Source: UBA2882 sp051877575
Lineage (GTDB): Bacteria; Bacillota; Clostridia; Lachnospirales; Lachnospiraceae
DNA: 64,000 nt
Assembly (NCBI GenBank): GCA_051877575.1
Contig: JBJEJA010000031.1
Span: forward strand, 33,032-97,031
Direction: 5' to 3'
In this document: positions 9,167 through 18,423 of the stretch, piece by piece
Numbering within the stretch: the first letter of the stretch is position 1
How the letters are laid out: every line of letters starts with the position of its first letter
Translations under genes and position numbers: made by a program
Notes under the pieces: generated by a model
The model's input: the letters and a program-made list of their open reading frames with translations, nothing else
Told to the model about the DNA's origin: nothing
Databases searched by the model: none

Positions 9167-10177
9167 ATGATAAGTGTCATTGTGCCTGTATATAAAAGTG
9201 AAAAGACATTGGAAAAATGTGTAAAAAGCCTGTGTGCACAGACCTATGAGGATATGGAAATCCTGCTCATTGTGGACGGTCCGCCGGACGGCTCCGGGAT
9301 TTTATCGGAAAAACTGGCGAAGGAGGATGCAAGGATCCGGGTAATCAATCAGGAAAACGGAGGAGTGTCCAAAGCCAGAAACCGTGGCATTGAAGAAGCC
9401 CGGGGCGAATATATCCGTTTTGTGGACAGCGACGACTATGTGGATGCGGATTCCAACGAAAAATTGCTCAAGGCTATGACAGATCATGATGCCGATCTGG
9501 TCATTGCCGGGTATCATCATCTGTATTTTGGCAGGGATATTCTCAAAAATCCGAAAGAGGGGTTTTACGAAATGGGCAGTTTAAGTGCCGGAGACGGCGG
9601 GGAACTGTTAGAACTGTACCGGGCAGGATTTTTGAATATGCCATGGAACAAGCTTTATAAAAAAGAATTGATCAGGGAAGGGTTTCCCACAGACTTAAAT
9701 TTGGGCGAAGACCTGATGTTTAATGAGGCCTATATGGAGCGGGCGGGGAAAATCAGTGTGATTCCATATCCGGTCTGCAATTATATTCAGGACGACAGGG
9801 GGACGACACTTTCCACCAAAAAGCGGATGGATAAGATACCCATTGCGCTCCGGTTGTACGAAGCATCCGTCTCCTTTTTTGAGAGGCTGGGAATTTCCGG
9901 CAGCAGAGTGGCGGCTGACAAACTGATCATAGAGTTCTTGGATGATCTGGAAAGTCTTGCTTTTGACAGGGAGATGAGCCGGAAGGAAAAAATGCGGATG
10001 ATCCGGCTGTATGAGGAGGCTCTTGACGGGCTCGGAGAGGCGGGAAAGTCTCCTGCGCTGGAATTGCCCGATTATCGGATAATATTTCCCTTTTATCGGA
10101 AAAAGTTTACGGGAATGGTATATTTCCTTGTGCATGCAAGGGGATTGATTGCCAAGGTGTTGAAGAAGCGAGGATAA
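9167..10177 (+). CDS. Family 2 glycosyltransferase
   Basis: Predicted cytoplasmic sugar transferase, 336 residues. The GT-A fold starts at residue 2 (SVIVPVYKSEKTLEKCV), with the nucleotide-binding VDGPPDGSG near residue 37, NGGVSKARNRG near 64 and the metal-binding DSDD near 88. The C-terminal third is helical and basic, likely membrane-associated. GGAGAA lies before the ATG at 9167; an upstream in-frame ATG at 9122 overlaps the previous gene and lacks a ribosome site. It ends 3 bases before a second GT2-containing gene with a very similar N-terminus, so they may be duplicates. Acceptor and donor are unknown. Confidence 0.9.
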   Translation: MISVIVPVYKSEKTLEKCVKSLCAQTYEDMEILLIVDGPPDGSGILSEKLAKEDARIRVINQENGGVSKARNRGIEEARGEYIRFVDSDDYVDADSNEKLLKAMTDHDADLVIAGYHHLYFGRDILKNPKEGFYEMGSLSAGDGGELLELYRAGFLNMPWNKLYKKELIREGFPTDLNLGEDLMFNEAYMERAGKISVIPYPVCNYIQDDRGTTLSTKKRMDKIPIALRLYEASVSFFERLGISGSRVAADKLIIEFLDDLESLAFDREMSRKEKMRMIRLYEEALDGLGEAGKSPALELPDYRIIFPFYRKKFTGMVYFLVHARGLIAKVLKKRG

Positions 10178-10180
10178 AGT

Positions 10181-12739
10181 ATGGACAAATGTGTTTCCGT
10201 GATCGTACCCATTTATAAGGTGGAAGCGTATTTAAAGCGGGCGGTTGATTCCATCTGCCGGCAGACATATTCCAATCTGGAAATCATTCTGGTAGATGAC
10301 GGTTCTCCGGACGGCTGCGGTGCCATCTGTGATGCGTATGCAAAAAAAGATGACCGGATCAAGGTTATCCATAAGGAAAACGGCGGTCTGTCCGATGCGC
10401 GAAATGCCGGATTGGATATTGCCACGGGGGAATATATTGCATTTGTGGACAGCGACGATTATATTGCAGAGGATTTTGTGGAGACTTTGCTTTTACAACT
10501 GCAAAAGAATGATGCGGATGTGGCAATGTGCTCTTATGCGGTTACGGCTTCCGAGGAGCCGGATGCTTCCGTTTTCGCAGGCACCGGCACAGCATCTTCG
10601 TCCGGAGAAGAGCATATACGGGATGGCAGCGTGGAGATCTGTGACAGACACGCATTGCTTTCCAACCTGTATGATGCCAATCACAGGGATGCCACTTATT
10701 TTATTGTGTCGTGGAATAAGATTTACAAGGCATCGCTATGGGAAGGAGTCCGTTTTCCAAAAGGAAAGATACACGAGGATGAGGCAACGACCTACCGCAT
10801 CTATGACCGGGCAGTCAAAGGTGTTTATGTTCACAGACCCTTGTATGGTTATTTCAGCGCGCCGGAAAGTATTACCAGAAGCAGGTTCGGTATCAACAGA
10901 CTGGACTGGATGGATGCGCTTGATGACAGGATTACCTATTTTGAGAAGCAGTGTGACGAAGAACAGGTTTCTTATGCAAAGCGGGCAAGAGCAGATGCTG
11001 CCATACATTATTATTATCCGTTGAAAGAACAGCTGCCCGGAGAGAAAGCAGAGCGGAAACGTCTGAAATCCTATGTAAAAGAAGAATTGAAAGCGGAAGG
11101 GAGCAAGCTGTCTCTGACAAAACGGTTGGGATACAGGCTTTTCCTGTTATCTGCACCTGCCTATCGGGCTGTGACCTGTATAGACCGGGATGATAAGGAA
11201 CGGGTCTATCAGATCCTGTTTGTGATTTTAACTGCCTGGCTTGCCTTTTTATGCTTTTACAAGCTGGATGTGAAATATGTGGATCCATGGGACGAATCCA
11301 GACATGGAGTCAATGCATATGAAATGCTGAAAGAAGGAAATCTTATACGCAGTACTTATCTTTATGAGACGGATTATTACAATCTGAAGCCGCCTCTTTC
11401 CATGTGGACGATCATGGCCAGTATGGTGCTGTTCGGAAAAACGATTTTTGCCATGCGCCTTCCTTCCGTGCTGTGCTATCTGGTTATGGCGGTCAGTGTA
11501 GCCGTATTTGCCCGAAAACGCTATGGTCGGGCTCCTGCGCTGCTATGTCTGGCATTTCTTTCCGCCAATACGACTCCTTTTCTGGCACACATGGTACGGG
11601 CGGGAGATGCGGACAGCCTGTATGTGTTGATTTTTACACTGGCAATGCTCTGCATGCTGCGTATCGGGGAAAATCAGAAAAATCTATATTGGTGCGGCTT
11701 TTTGTTTGCCCTGGCATTTCTGACCAAAAGCTTTCACAGCGGCGTGATTGTAGTGATCGGAGGATTATATCTGCTTCTGACAGGGGAACTGAAAAAGATG
11801 AAACCTGCCGTATGGGCGAAGTTTATTGCTTCTGCCGTGCTGCCTCTGGGTATATGGGGCGTTCTTCGATATCGGACGGATGGAAGTGCATTTTTAAAAG
11901 AAATGTGGTATACGGATGTCCTGGGCCGCTCGGGAAAGGGCTTCGGAAGCAATGAAGCGGGATTTGGTTATTACTTTTCCTATTATTTGGGTAAAATGAG
12001 CGGCAATATTCAGATCTATCTTGTGGTGTTGATTCTGATCGTGCTGGCCGGTGTCTTTGGGTTTTTCTATTACAGAAAGAGAGAGATGTGCAGTCCGGCA
12101 CAGGCGTGTAAAAAAATGCTGCTGCATAGAGACACCATCGGCTTCGCTTTGTGGATTCTGATTCCGACACTGGCATTTTCCATAGTGTCCACCAAGCTTT
12201 TGTGGTATCTGTATCCGTCAATAACCGCACTTCTGATAGCGGGAGCAGTGGTCCTGGGTAAATTGGTCCAGGAAAAAAGTCTTTCTCCGGCACTGCGGGA
12301 AACGGTATGGTATGCAGCTGTTCTGGTTGCGGGAATCTATTCGCTGATTTTGTTCGGAACCTTCCGCAATTATGGGGTGAACGGTGCACAGACCAATGCC
12401 TTTCAGCTGTTGATACAGGATACGGCACTGCAGGAAAAGACAGAGGGAAGTGCGGCATATGTGGCACTGGAAACAGATCAGCCGGAGCAGCCTCTGAATG
12501 AAACGTGGGCACAACAGGATGTATTTGTAGCGGAAGCATACGGAGATTATCTCTGTACCCAGGGAGGGTTAAATGCGCTGCTGGAGGATATGGAAGAAGA
12601 AGGACAGGAAGAAAGGCTGTTGTTTACAACCGAAACATATTTTGAAACGCAGGTTCTGCCGGCATTGGATGATGCGGGACTGATGCCCGAGATCATAGGC
12701 AGAAGGGAACAATACCTGTCCGTCCTGATAGACTGGTAA
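10181..12739 (+). CDS. GT2 / GT-C fusion glycosyltransferase
   Basis: One continuous 852-residue frame joins two transferases. Residues about 1-330 are a GT-A family 2 enzyme (SVIVPIYKVEAYLKRAV; VDDGSPDG; DSDDYI near residue 90). From about residue 345 it becomes a polytopic GT-C protein resembling PMT_2/ArnT, with DPWDESRHG after the first membrane segment (Asp-Glu in the usual acidic position), KPPLSMW, and about ten further membrane segments. GT2 enzymes use nucleotide sugars in the cytoplasm, while GT-C enzymes use polyprenyl-phosphate sugars outside. One chain may therefore couple two steps (inference). AGGA precedes the ATG. The stop abuts the convergent gene at 12740. Confidence 0.87.
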   Translation: MDKCVSVIVPIYKVEAYLKRAVDSICRQTYSNLEIILVDDGSPDGCGAICDAYAKKDDRIKVIHKENGGLSDARNAGLDIATGEYIAFVDSDDYIAEDFVETLLLQLQKNDADVAMCSYAVTASEEPDASVFAGTGTASSSGEEHIRDGSVEICDRHALLSNLYDANHRDATYFIVSWNKIYKASLWEGVRFPKGKIHEDEATTYRIYDRAVKGVYVHRPLYGYFSAPESITRSRFGINRLDWMDALDDRITYFEKQCDEEQVSYAKRARADAAIHYYYPLKEQLPGEKAERKRLKSYVKEELKAEGSKLSLTKRLGYRLFLLSAPAYRAVTCIDRDDKERVYQILFVILTAWLAFLCFYKLDVKYVDPWDESRHGVNAYEMLKEGNLIRSTYLYETDYYNLKPPLSMWTIMASMVLFGKTIFAMRLPSVLCYLVMAVSVAVFARKRYGRAPALLCLAFLSANTTPFLAHMVRAGDADSLYVLIFTLAMLCMLRIGENQKNLYWCGFLFALAFLTKSFHSGVIVVIGGLYLLLTGELKKMKPAVWAKFIASAVLPLGIWGVLRYRTDGSAFLKEMWYTDVLGRSGKGFGSNEAGFGYYFSYYLGKMSGNIQIYLVVLILIVLAGVFGFFYYRKREMCSPAQACKKMLLHRDTIGFALWILIPTLAFSIVSTKLLWYLYPSITALLIAGAVVLGKLVQEKSLSPALRETVWYAAVLVAGIYSLILFGTFRNYGVNGAQTNAFQLLIQDTALQEKTEGSAAYVALETDQPEQPLNETWAQQDVFVAEAYGDYLCTQGGLNALLEDMEEEGQEERLLFTTETYFETQVLPALDDAGLMPEIIGRREQYLSVLIDW

Positions 12740-13528
12740 TCAATCACCGGCTATGATCTTGGGAATTTGATGCATATCTGCGGCAATGTCCGTAAAAGAG
12801 GAAAAGTAGCTGCCGATGATCTTGCGTGTGGATGCAAGACAATACAGATCCACCATGGCATCCTGAATGCCTGCAATGCTGTTTCTGGATAGATCGCGTT
12901 CCTGATTGGAAATGATTTTGCCGGGAAAGGCATCACGCAGCCCGGCTTCTTCCGACAGATCGTCGGTTGCCAGGTAAAACATGGCTTCCGGATCGGTTTC
13001 CAATTCTCTTTTCATGGAAAGAATAAAGGCGTCGGTGGAACTTTTATCGATGGCGGGAATATTATCGGTCCGTCTGATATGAACTCCGACGGAATGGGCT
13101 CCCAGCTCCTGTTTTTTGGCTTCGATTTTTGCGGCAACTTCATCTGCGGGAACAAAAGCGGAGTAATCGTGGCACGGATAAAAATGCTCCTCGGTTGCTA
13201 TATAGACCCGTGCTCCGAGGGAGGAAACGAAAGCATCATCCAAAGCTCCTTCCTGTCTGTGGGAACGGATGTCTTCGTTGCCGATAAAATTGCCGAAAAC
13301 CATAGAAGATAACTGATACCAAAGTTTTTTCAGATTCCATTTGGAAGCAATATTGATGACCCGGAATTGATCCGTGGGCTGAAAAATCTTTTCAAAAGGG
13401 CAGCCAAGCTCCGGATTGACAAACCAGATAACCGTCAGTTTTTCATGGCGCTTTTCGGCGAGTATCCGGGCGGAATTGATGGCTCTCATTCTATTGCATA
13501 AACCGCCGATGGGTTGTATTATTAACAT
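12740..13528 (-). CDS. Fucosyltransferase-superfamily glycosyltransferase
   Basis: Probable GDP-fucose-using transferase of 262 residues. It opens with IQPIGGLCNRMRAINSA, the glycine-rich loop seen in GT11/GT23-like enzymes, and has VGVHIRRTD near residue 150, matching the HxRRxD motif that contacts GDP-fucose in this superfamily. GDP-fucose synthesis genes (gmd, fcl) are further along. AAGAAGGA precedes the ATG at 13528; a 14-residue extension is unlikely. It faces the neighbouring glycan genes and its stop codon is directly adjacent to the stop of the fusion gene, with no terminator between. The exact linkage cannot be told. Confidence 0.7.
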   Translation of the reverse strand: MLIIQPIGGLCNRMRAINSARILAEKRHEKLTVIWFVNPELGCPFEKIFQPTDQFRVINIASKWNLKKLWYQLSSMVFGNFIGNEDIRSHRQEGALDDAFVSSLGARVYIATEEHFYPCHDYSAFVPADEVAAKIEAKKQELGAHSVGVHIRRTDNIPAIDKSSTDAFILSMKRELETDPEAMFYLATDDLSEEAGLRDAFPGKIISNQERDLSRNSIAGIQDAMVDLYCLASTRKIIGSYFSSFTDIAADMHQIPKIIAGD

Positions 13529-13556
13529 AGTATATCCTTCTTTCTGTAAGGGGTTA

Positions 13557-13584
13557 TTGAGATAGGGCATAGTTACAGTATATC
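13557..13584 (+). promoter_or_regulatory. Possible promoter for the GT4 gene
   Basis: TTGAGA at 13557-13562 and TATATC at 13579-13584 with a 16-base spacer, in the 76-base gap between divergent genes. The -10 is weak; prediction only. Confidence 0.4.
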
Positions 13585-13604
13585 AAAAAAAAGGGTGTGC
13601 GTAT

Positions 13605-14867
13605 ATGAAAATTTTGCAGGTCAATACTGTCATACGAGGCAGCAGTGTAGGCAGGATTATGGCTGATTTATATGAAGTGATCAAAGAATCGGGAAATGAA
13701 GCCAGAGTAGCGGTTGGCAGGGAGCCGTGGCCGGAGGGCTATGAAGGAATGCTGATCGGCAACAAGGGCGATTTTTATTGTCATGTGATAAAAAATTTCG
13801 TCCGGGGAGAAGCCGGCTTTGGGTCTGATGCGGTTACCCGGAATTTTCTGGAATGGGTGGATCGCGAAAAACCTGACCTGATCCACCTGCACAATATACA
13901 TGGGTTTTATCTTCAGATTGAACTGTTGTTTGATTATATCAAAAAAAGAAACATTCCCGTGGTCTGGACATTACATGATTGCTGGAGCTTTACGGGACAT
14001 TGTGCATATTACGATTTTGCGGCATGTGATAAATGGAAGACGGGATGCAATAATTGTATCCACCATGCCAAAGTTTATCCCTATGCATTGTTTAAGGACA
14101 ACAGCATTGATGCCTATGCAAGAAAGAGAAAGGCTTTCTGCGGGGTGAAAAATCTGACGATCGTTACGCCCAGTCAATGGCTGAAGGGGCAGGTGGAACA
14201 ATCATTTCTGAAAGAATATCCGGTAAAGGTTATTCCCAACGGCATTGATTTGAATGTTTTTTCCCTGAGAGCGGATACAAAAAAAGCAACGGACGATCGG
14301 ACCGGAGATGGCGGAAAGTCCGGACTTCAAAGCGGCGGACAGAGAAAAGTCATTCTGGGAGTTGCCAATATTTGGGAATTCCGTAAGGGGCTGGCCTGTT
14401 TTGAAAGACTTGCACAGGATCTGCCGGATGAATATTGTATTCAACTGATCGGTGTGAATAAGAAACAGAAAAAAGAACTTAGGAAAAAATACGGAAATAA
14501 AATCATTGCCATGGAGAGAACCTCCAGCCCGGAGGAGTTAGCGGAGGCTTATCGAAATGCGGCGGTTTATGTCAATGCCACACTGGAGGATAATTTCCCC
14601 ACTACCAATCTGGAAGCCCTTGCATGCGGCACACCGGTTGTCACATATGCTACGGGCGGCAGCGGTGAGGCAGTAACGGAAGATACCGGCATTGTAGTGC
14701 AACGGGCGGATTATGATGCCATGAAGGGAGCGGTCGTCAAAGCGGCAAACGGCGCCTTTGAACGTGAAGCCTGCCGCAAACGGGCAGAGCAGTTTGATAA
14801 AAATACAAGATATCGGGAGTATCTGGAGCTTTACAAAGAAATCTTGGGTCGGGAAGCTTCGGAGTAA
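13605..14867 (+). CDS. Family 4 glycosyltransferase
   Basis: Retaining GT-B enzyme, 420 residues. The N-terminal half carries LHLHNIHGFY and VWTLHDCWSFTGHC, a cysteine/aromatic pattern seen in colanic-acid WcaC-like transferases. The C-terminal half has IPNGIDLNVF, a degenerate EX7E region (EALACGTPVVTYATGGSGEAV) and the closing helix. Four cysteines at about residues 127-147 may form a structural knot. AAGGGTG precedes the ATG. It starts a long rightward run of glycan genes. The donor cannot be read from sequence. Confidence 0.9.
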   Translation: MKILQVNTVIRGSSVGRIMADLYEVIKESGNEARVAVGREPWPEGYEGMLIGNKGDFYCHVIKNFVRGEAGFGSDAVTRNFLEWVDREKPDLIHLHNIHGFYLQIELLFDYIKKRNIPVVWTLHDCWSFTGHCAYYDFAACDKWKTGCNNCIHHAKVYPYALFKDNSIDAYARKRKAFCGVKNLTIVTPSQWLKGQVEQSFLKEYPVKVIPNGIDLNVFSLRADTKKATDDRTGDGGKSGLQSGGQRKVILGVANIWEFRKGLACFERLAQDLPDEYCIQLIGVNKKQKKELRKKYGNKIIAMERTSSPEELAEAYRNAAVYVNATLEDNFPTTNLEALACGTPVVTYATGGSGEAVTEDTGIVVQRADYDAMKGAVVKAANGAFEREACRKRAEQFDKNTRYREYLELYKEILGREASE

Positions 14868-14871
14868 GGAA

Positions 14872-17157
14872 ATGGAAAGAGTATGGAAAACGGGTGAAAA
14901 AATGATAAAGGCAGTTGCCATGGGCATTATGGCGCTTCTTTTTGTTGTCCTTTTCTGGCTGTTTTTGCAGGGCTTTACATTTTATGAAGCGGCTGATTTT
15001 CTCTATTCTTTTGCAAAAGTACCGGAGCTTGCGCTTTTATGCGGGCTGGCGGTGCTTTTTTTTGTAATCCTTTATGTGGCATCCGGAAAATGGTTTTCGT
15101 TGTGCGGCGCCGGAACCTTGCGGGTCATAAAAGCAATGGTGATACTGGGAATGTTGACGGTGCAGTGCTATTTTCTTTTTTATGTGCGAAGCTACTATAA
15201 ATGGGACAGCGGATTTGTCATAGGGGGAGCGGCGTCTCTGGCTGAAACGGGAAGCGTAGCGGAGGAGGCTTTATATTATTTGTCCGTCTATCCCAATCAG
15301 AATACCTTTGTACTGATCACGTCTGCATTGGTCAGACTGGGCAACCTGTTTGGGATCGGATCCGGGGAAAGACCTTTGCTTTTCAATGTATTCAATACCA
15401 TCTGTCTGGATCTGTCTTTGTTTTTGACTCTTCGGATCATCAAAAAATGGAAAAAAGAGCTGCGGGATTGGGAAATTTGCAGGATCTTGCTGATGTTTGC
15501 ATGCAATCCTTTTCTGTATCTGGGGGTATCCTATTATTATACCATTACCCTATCCCTGCCTTTGACAATGGGCTTTTTGTATTTGCTTCTCTGCCTTTGG
15601 AATGCAAAGGGAGAAGAAAAGGACAACAAAAAGAACGGATATTTAAAAGCGGTTATGGCGGGTGTTTTGCTCGGAGCGGGTTATGAACTGCGGGCGACAG
15701 CCGTAATTTTGGGAATAGCGGCTCTGGTTACGGGGGTTTGGAAACTTTTTGCCCAGAAAAAAAGTCGGCGGGAACCGGAAGAACGGAAGCAGCAAGGCAG
15801 AATGGCGGTTCAGCTTGCGGTGGTGATGTTCAGTGCTTTGATTTTTGCTTCCGGGCTTTCGACGGTGCAGAAGGCATATATCGGGATTGATACAACAGAT
15901 ACCGCATTTCCCACCACCCACTGGCTGATGATGTCTTTAACCTTGCCCGGCAGCCATAACGGCGAGGATGAAGCGTATACTGCCTCTTTTGGGACAAAGG
16001 AGGAAAAAGAGGCGGCGGTGGCAGCACGTTTGTGGGAAAAACTGGAAGACATGAGCGTTTCGGATTATGTACGGCTGGTAAAGACAAAGATCAGAAATAC
16101 ATTTGGGACGGGAATGAACGGATATCCGGTATTTCTGGCAGATGCACTTCGGACGGACGGAGTCTATGAAGCGGTATTCGGCGGGCATAAAGATTTTGTG
16201 ATATTATGGCATCAGGGCTATTATCTGTTTCTGCTGCTTGGGATTTTGATTTATATGGTGCGATGGGGATATGACTGCGTGCAGCAAAAGGAAACGGATT
16301 TTTACGGCTTTACCCTGCTGCTGATTTTGTTTGGAGCGGTTTTATTCTATGCGTTGTGGGAGGCATCGGAACAGTACAGCGTTCCGTTTATGATGATTAT
16401 GGAGATGCTGTGTTTTGCCGGCTTGACGGTTTCTCAAAAAGCACAGGATGAAAATGACGATTGGGAGGAAAAGATACGTAAAAAAGCGCAGAAAGCCGCA
16501 TCCCGCTGTGCGTTTGCAGCAACCGCGGTTATTGCGGTCTGGGGAATTGCACGTTATAAACAGGTGACCGAAGTAAACGTGGAACAGTCCCATCCCGTGG
16601 CAGTACAGATTTTGGCCAATACCTCCTATCCGGTGGATGATGGACAAAAACTGGTACAGACCCTGAAACTGACACAGCCGTTTAATCGTCTGATCATACA
16701 ATGGAGGAATCCGGCTCAGGAAACAAGCACTGCCATATACCGCCTCCGGCTCCGGGAAAAGAGTGGAAAGGTGGTATTTGAAGCAGAAATTGACGCTGCG
16801 GGAACCGGTTATAACGGCGCGGGGATTTACGATTTTGAAACGGTGGTGCCGGAGCAGCACGATTATGAACTTCAGGTGGAAAAAATCTCCGGAATTCCAT
16901 CGGATGATCTGGAATTTGTCATATACGATATGTATGGATATACCCCTTATTCTGCCGGAGAGTTATCTCTGTGTCAATCGGATGAAAAGCAAATCATGGA
17001 AGCTTCCATGCTGTTTTCCGTTTCGGAAGAAACAATCAAAAGCTATACCACGGGGACAAAATATGTAATTTTTATTTCCGTTTTATTCCTAATCTTCCTA
17101 TTTGCGGGATTTTGGTGTAAACTAAGAGTAGTGTCTTTTGACGGGGAGGAAAGATAG
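14872..17157 (+). CDS. GT-C-like membrane glycosyltransferase with C-terminal extracytoplasmic domain
   Basis: The 761-residue protein has about twelve membrane segments over residues 10-560. A WDSGFVIGGA segment after an early membrane helix supplies the acidic residue expected of GT-C enzymes, and YPNQNTFVLITSALVRL follows. After about residue 570 there is a soluble beta-rich domain of about 170 residues, then a last membrane segment and short tail. I start at the ATG at 14872, 4 bases after the GT4 stop, using GGAGTAAGGA. Its stop abuts the next ATG. Likely acts on a polyprenyl-linked sugar outside the membrane (inference). Confidence 0.72.
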   Translation: MERVWKTGEKMIKAVAMGIMALLFVVLFWLFLQGFTFYEAADFLYSFAKVPELALLCGLAVLFFVILYVASGKWFSLCGAGTLRVIKAMVILGMLTVQCYFLFYVRSYYKWDSGFVIGGAASLAETGSVAEEALYYLSVYPNQNTFVLITSALVRLGNLFGIGSGERPLLFNVFNTICLDLSLFLTLRIIKKWKKELRDWEICRILLMFACNPFLYLGVSYYYTITLSLPLTMGFLYLLLCLWNAKGEEKDNKKNGYLKAVMAGVLLGAGYELRATAVILGIAALVTGVWKLFAQKKSRREPEERKQQGRMAVQLAVVMFSALIFASGLSTVQKAYIGIDTTDTAFPTTHWLMMSLTLPGSHNGEDEAYTASFGTKEEKEAAVAARLWEKLEDMSVSDYVRLVKTKIRNTFGTGMNGYPVFLADALRTDGVYEAVFGGHKDFVILWHQGYYLFLLLGILIYMVRWGYDCVQQKETDFYGFTLLLILFGAVLFYALWEASEQYSVPFMMIMEMLCFAGLTVSQKAQDENDDWEEKIRKKAQKAASRCAFAATAVIAVWGIARYKQVTEVNVEQSHPVAVQILANTSYPVDDGQKLVQTLKLTQPFNRLIIQWRNPAQETSTAIYRLRLREKSGKVVFEAEIDAAGTGYNGAGIYDFETVVPEQHDYELQVEKISGIPSDDLEFVIYDMYGYTPYSAGELSLCQSDEKQIMEASMLFSVSEETIKSYTTGTKYVIFISVLFLIFLFAGFWCKLRVVSFDGEER

Positions 17158-18423
17158 ATGGGTAAAAAAAGAGTACTTTCAATGATATTGACATTGATGA
17201 TTGTAATCTGTTGTGTGACGGAGGCTGTCGTCATCGGAGAACTGAAGAGTGAAAATGCGGAAATGGAGCAGAAAATAGAAGGTTTACAGGGTGACATTGC
17301 AGATCATGAAGAAGCAATTGCACAAGTAAACGAAGAAGCAGAGAAAAAAGCGGAAGAGGAAATTCCGGATTTATATCTTCCCGGAGACATTTACGTATGT
17401 GCAGGTCTGACCATGGAAATTTATAACGACTGCGTCAGTACCGGGGTCAATCTTGATAATTTCGATTTTTACTGGGAATGCGAAATCGGAGATTGTATGG
17501 AAGAAAAATATCGCATTCATGCGGATGAAGGGGATGTGGGAGAATATGCGCTGAACCTGCATGTTTACAATCTGCGCCTTAAGGAAGTGGCAAGTGCACA
17601 GACAACGATACATGTGGTGCCCAATGTGTTTGCATGGGAAGAGACCGGAAACGTGAAAATGGTGACTATCGGTGACAGTATGAGTGCAAGTACAGACTGG
17701 CTTTCCTATACAAGATATCTGTCAGGGGACAAGCTGAATCATCTTGGTACGCTGGGAGATACGGAAGGTCTGATGAATGAAGGCCGTCCCGGCATTACTG
17801 CCGGAGATTATCTGGCGGGAACGCTCTATGGGGAGCCGTCGGAAAGTCCCTTTATCAATCCAAAGACAAAGGAATTTGACTGGGACTATTATAAGGAGAC
17901 CACGGGTCTGGATCCCGATGTGGTGCAGGTGTTTCTTGGGACGAACGGATTGGAAATGGATCCGACCGGAAATGCGGATAATATAGTGACGATTGTGGAT
18001 CGTATTCTGGAGGCGGATCCGGATATGCAGATCATGGTTGTGGAGCCCATTTATCCGTCTGATCAGGACGGCATGGCAAGGCAGCAGAATATACCGGGAT
18101 ACGAGGGACTTCATGGTATGTGGTCGCTTTCCCGCAGCCAGATGGTATTTAACCTGATTACCGAGCTGGATAACAGGCTGGTTTCCTATGAAAATGTGAC
18201 AATTGTTCCGGCTGCGGTCATGTTTGACCGGGAATATGGTTTTGAACAGGCCCAGGTCAGGGAGGATCCTCATACCGAAATCATGGATGTGATGCCGGCG
18301 CAGGGAGTTCATCCTTCTGCGGGAGGATATGACCAGATCGGCGATACGATTTACAGTACACTTTGCTATCTGATTGGTGAGGGAAAAGTGGAAACGACTC
18401 ATGAGGAGGAAACCGGTGAGTAA
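17158..18423 (+). CDS. Membrane-anchored SGNH-hydrolase-like protein
   Basis: Probable glycan O-acyl esterase or related enzyme, 421 residues. It has an N-terminal signal anchor (residues 5-27), a coiled coil (about 28-68), an Ig-like beta domain (about 72-155), then an SGNH domain with the nucleophile block TIGDSMSAS (Ser174), block III FLGTNG, and block V GVHPSAGGYDQ. The residue three before that His is Gln, not the usual Asp, so the catalytic Asp may be lost or supplied elsewhere. GGGGAGGAAAG is located at the end of the previous gene, whose stop touches this ATG. Lies among acyltransferase and GT genes, suggesting editing of O-acyl groups. Confidence 0.78.
   Translation: MGKKRVLSMILTLMIVICCVTEAVVIGELKSENAEMEQKIEGLQGDIADHEEAIAQVNEEAEKKAEEEIPDLYLPGDIYVCAGLTMEIYNDCVSTGVNLDNFDFYWECEIGDCMEEKYRIHADEGDVGEYALNLHVYNLRLKEVASAQTTIHVVPNVFAWEETGNVKMVTIGDSMSASTDWLSYTRYLSGDKLNHLGTLGDTEGLMNEGRPGITAGDYLAGTLYGEPSESPFINPKTKEFDWDYYKETTGLDPDVVQVFLGTNGLEMDPTGNADNIVTIVDRILEADPDMQIMVVEPIYPSDQDGMARQQNIPGYEGLHGMWSLSRSQMVFNLITELDNRLVSYENVTIVPAAVMFDREYGFEQAQVREDPHTEIMDVMPAQGVHPSAGGYDQIGDTIYSTLCYLIGEGKVETTHEEETGE

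Noticed and set aside
11823..12539. 238-codon antisense frame
   Set aside because: Shadow of the GT2/GT-C fusion; proline/serine-rich composition typical of antisense translation.
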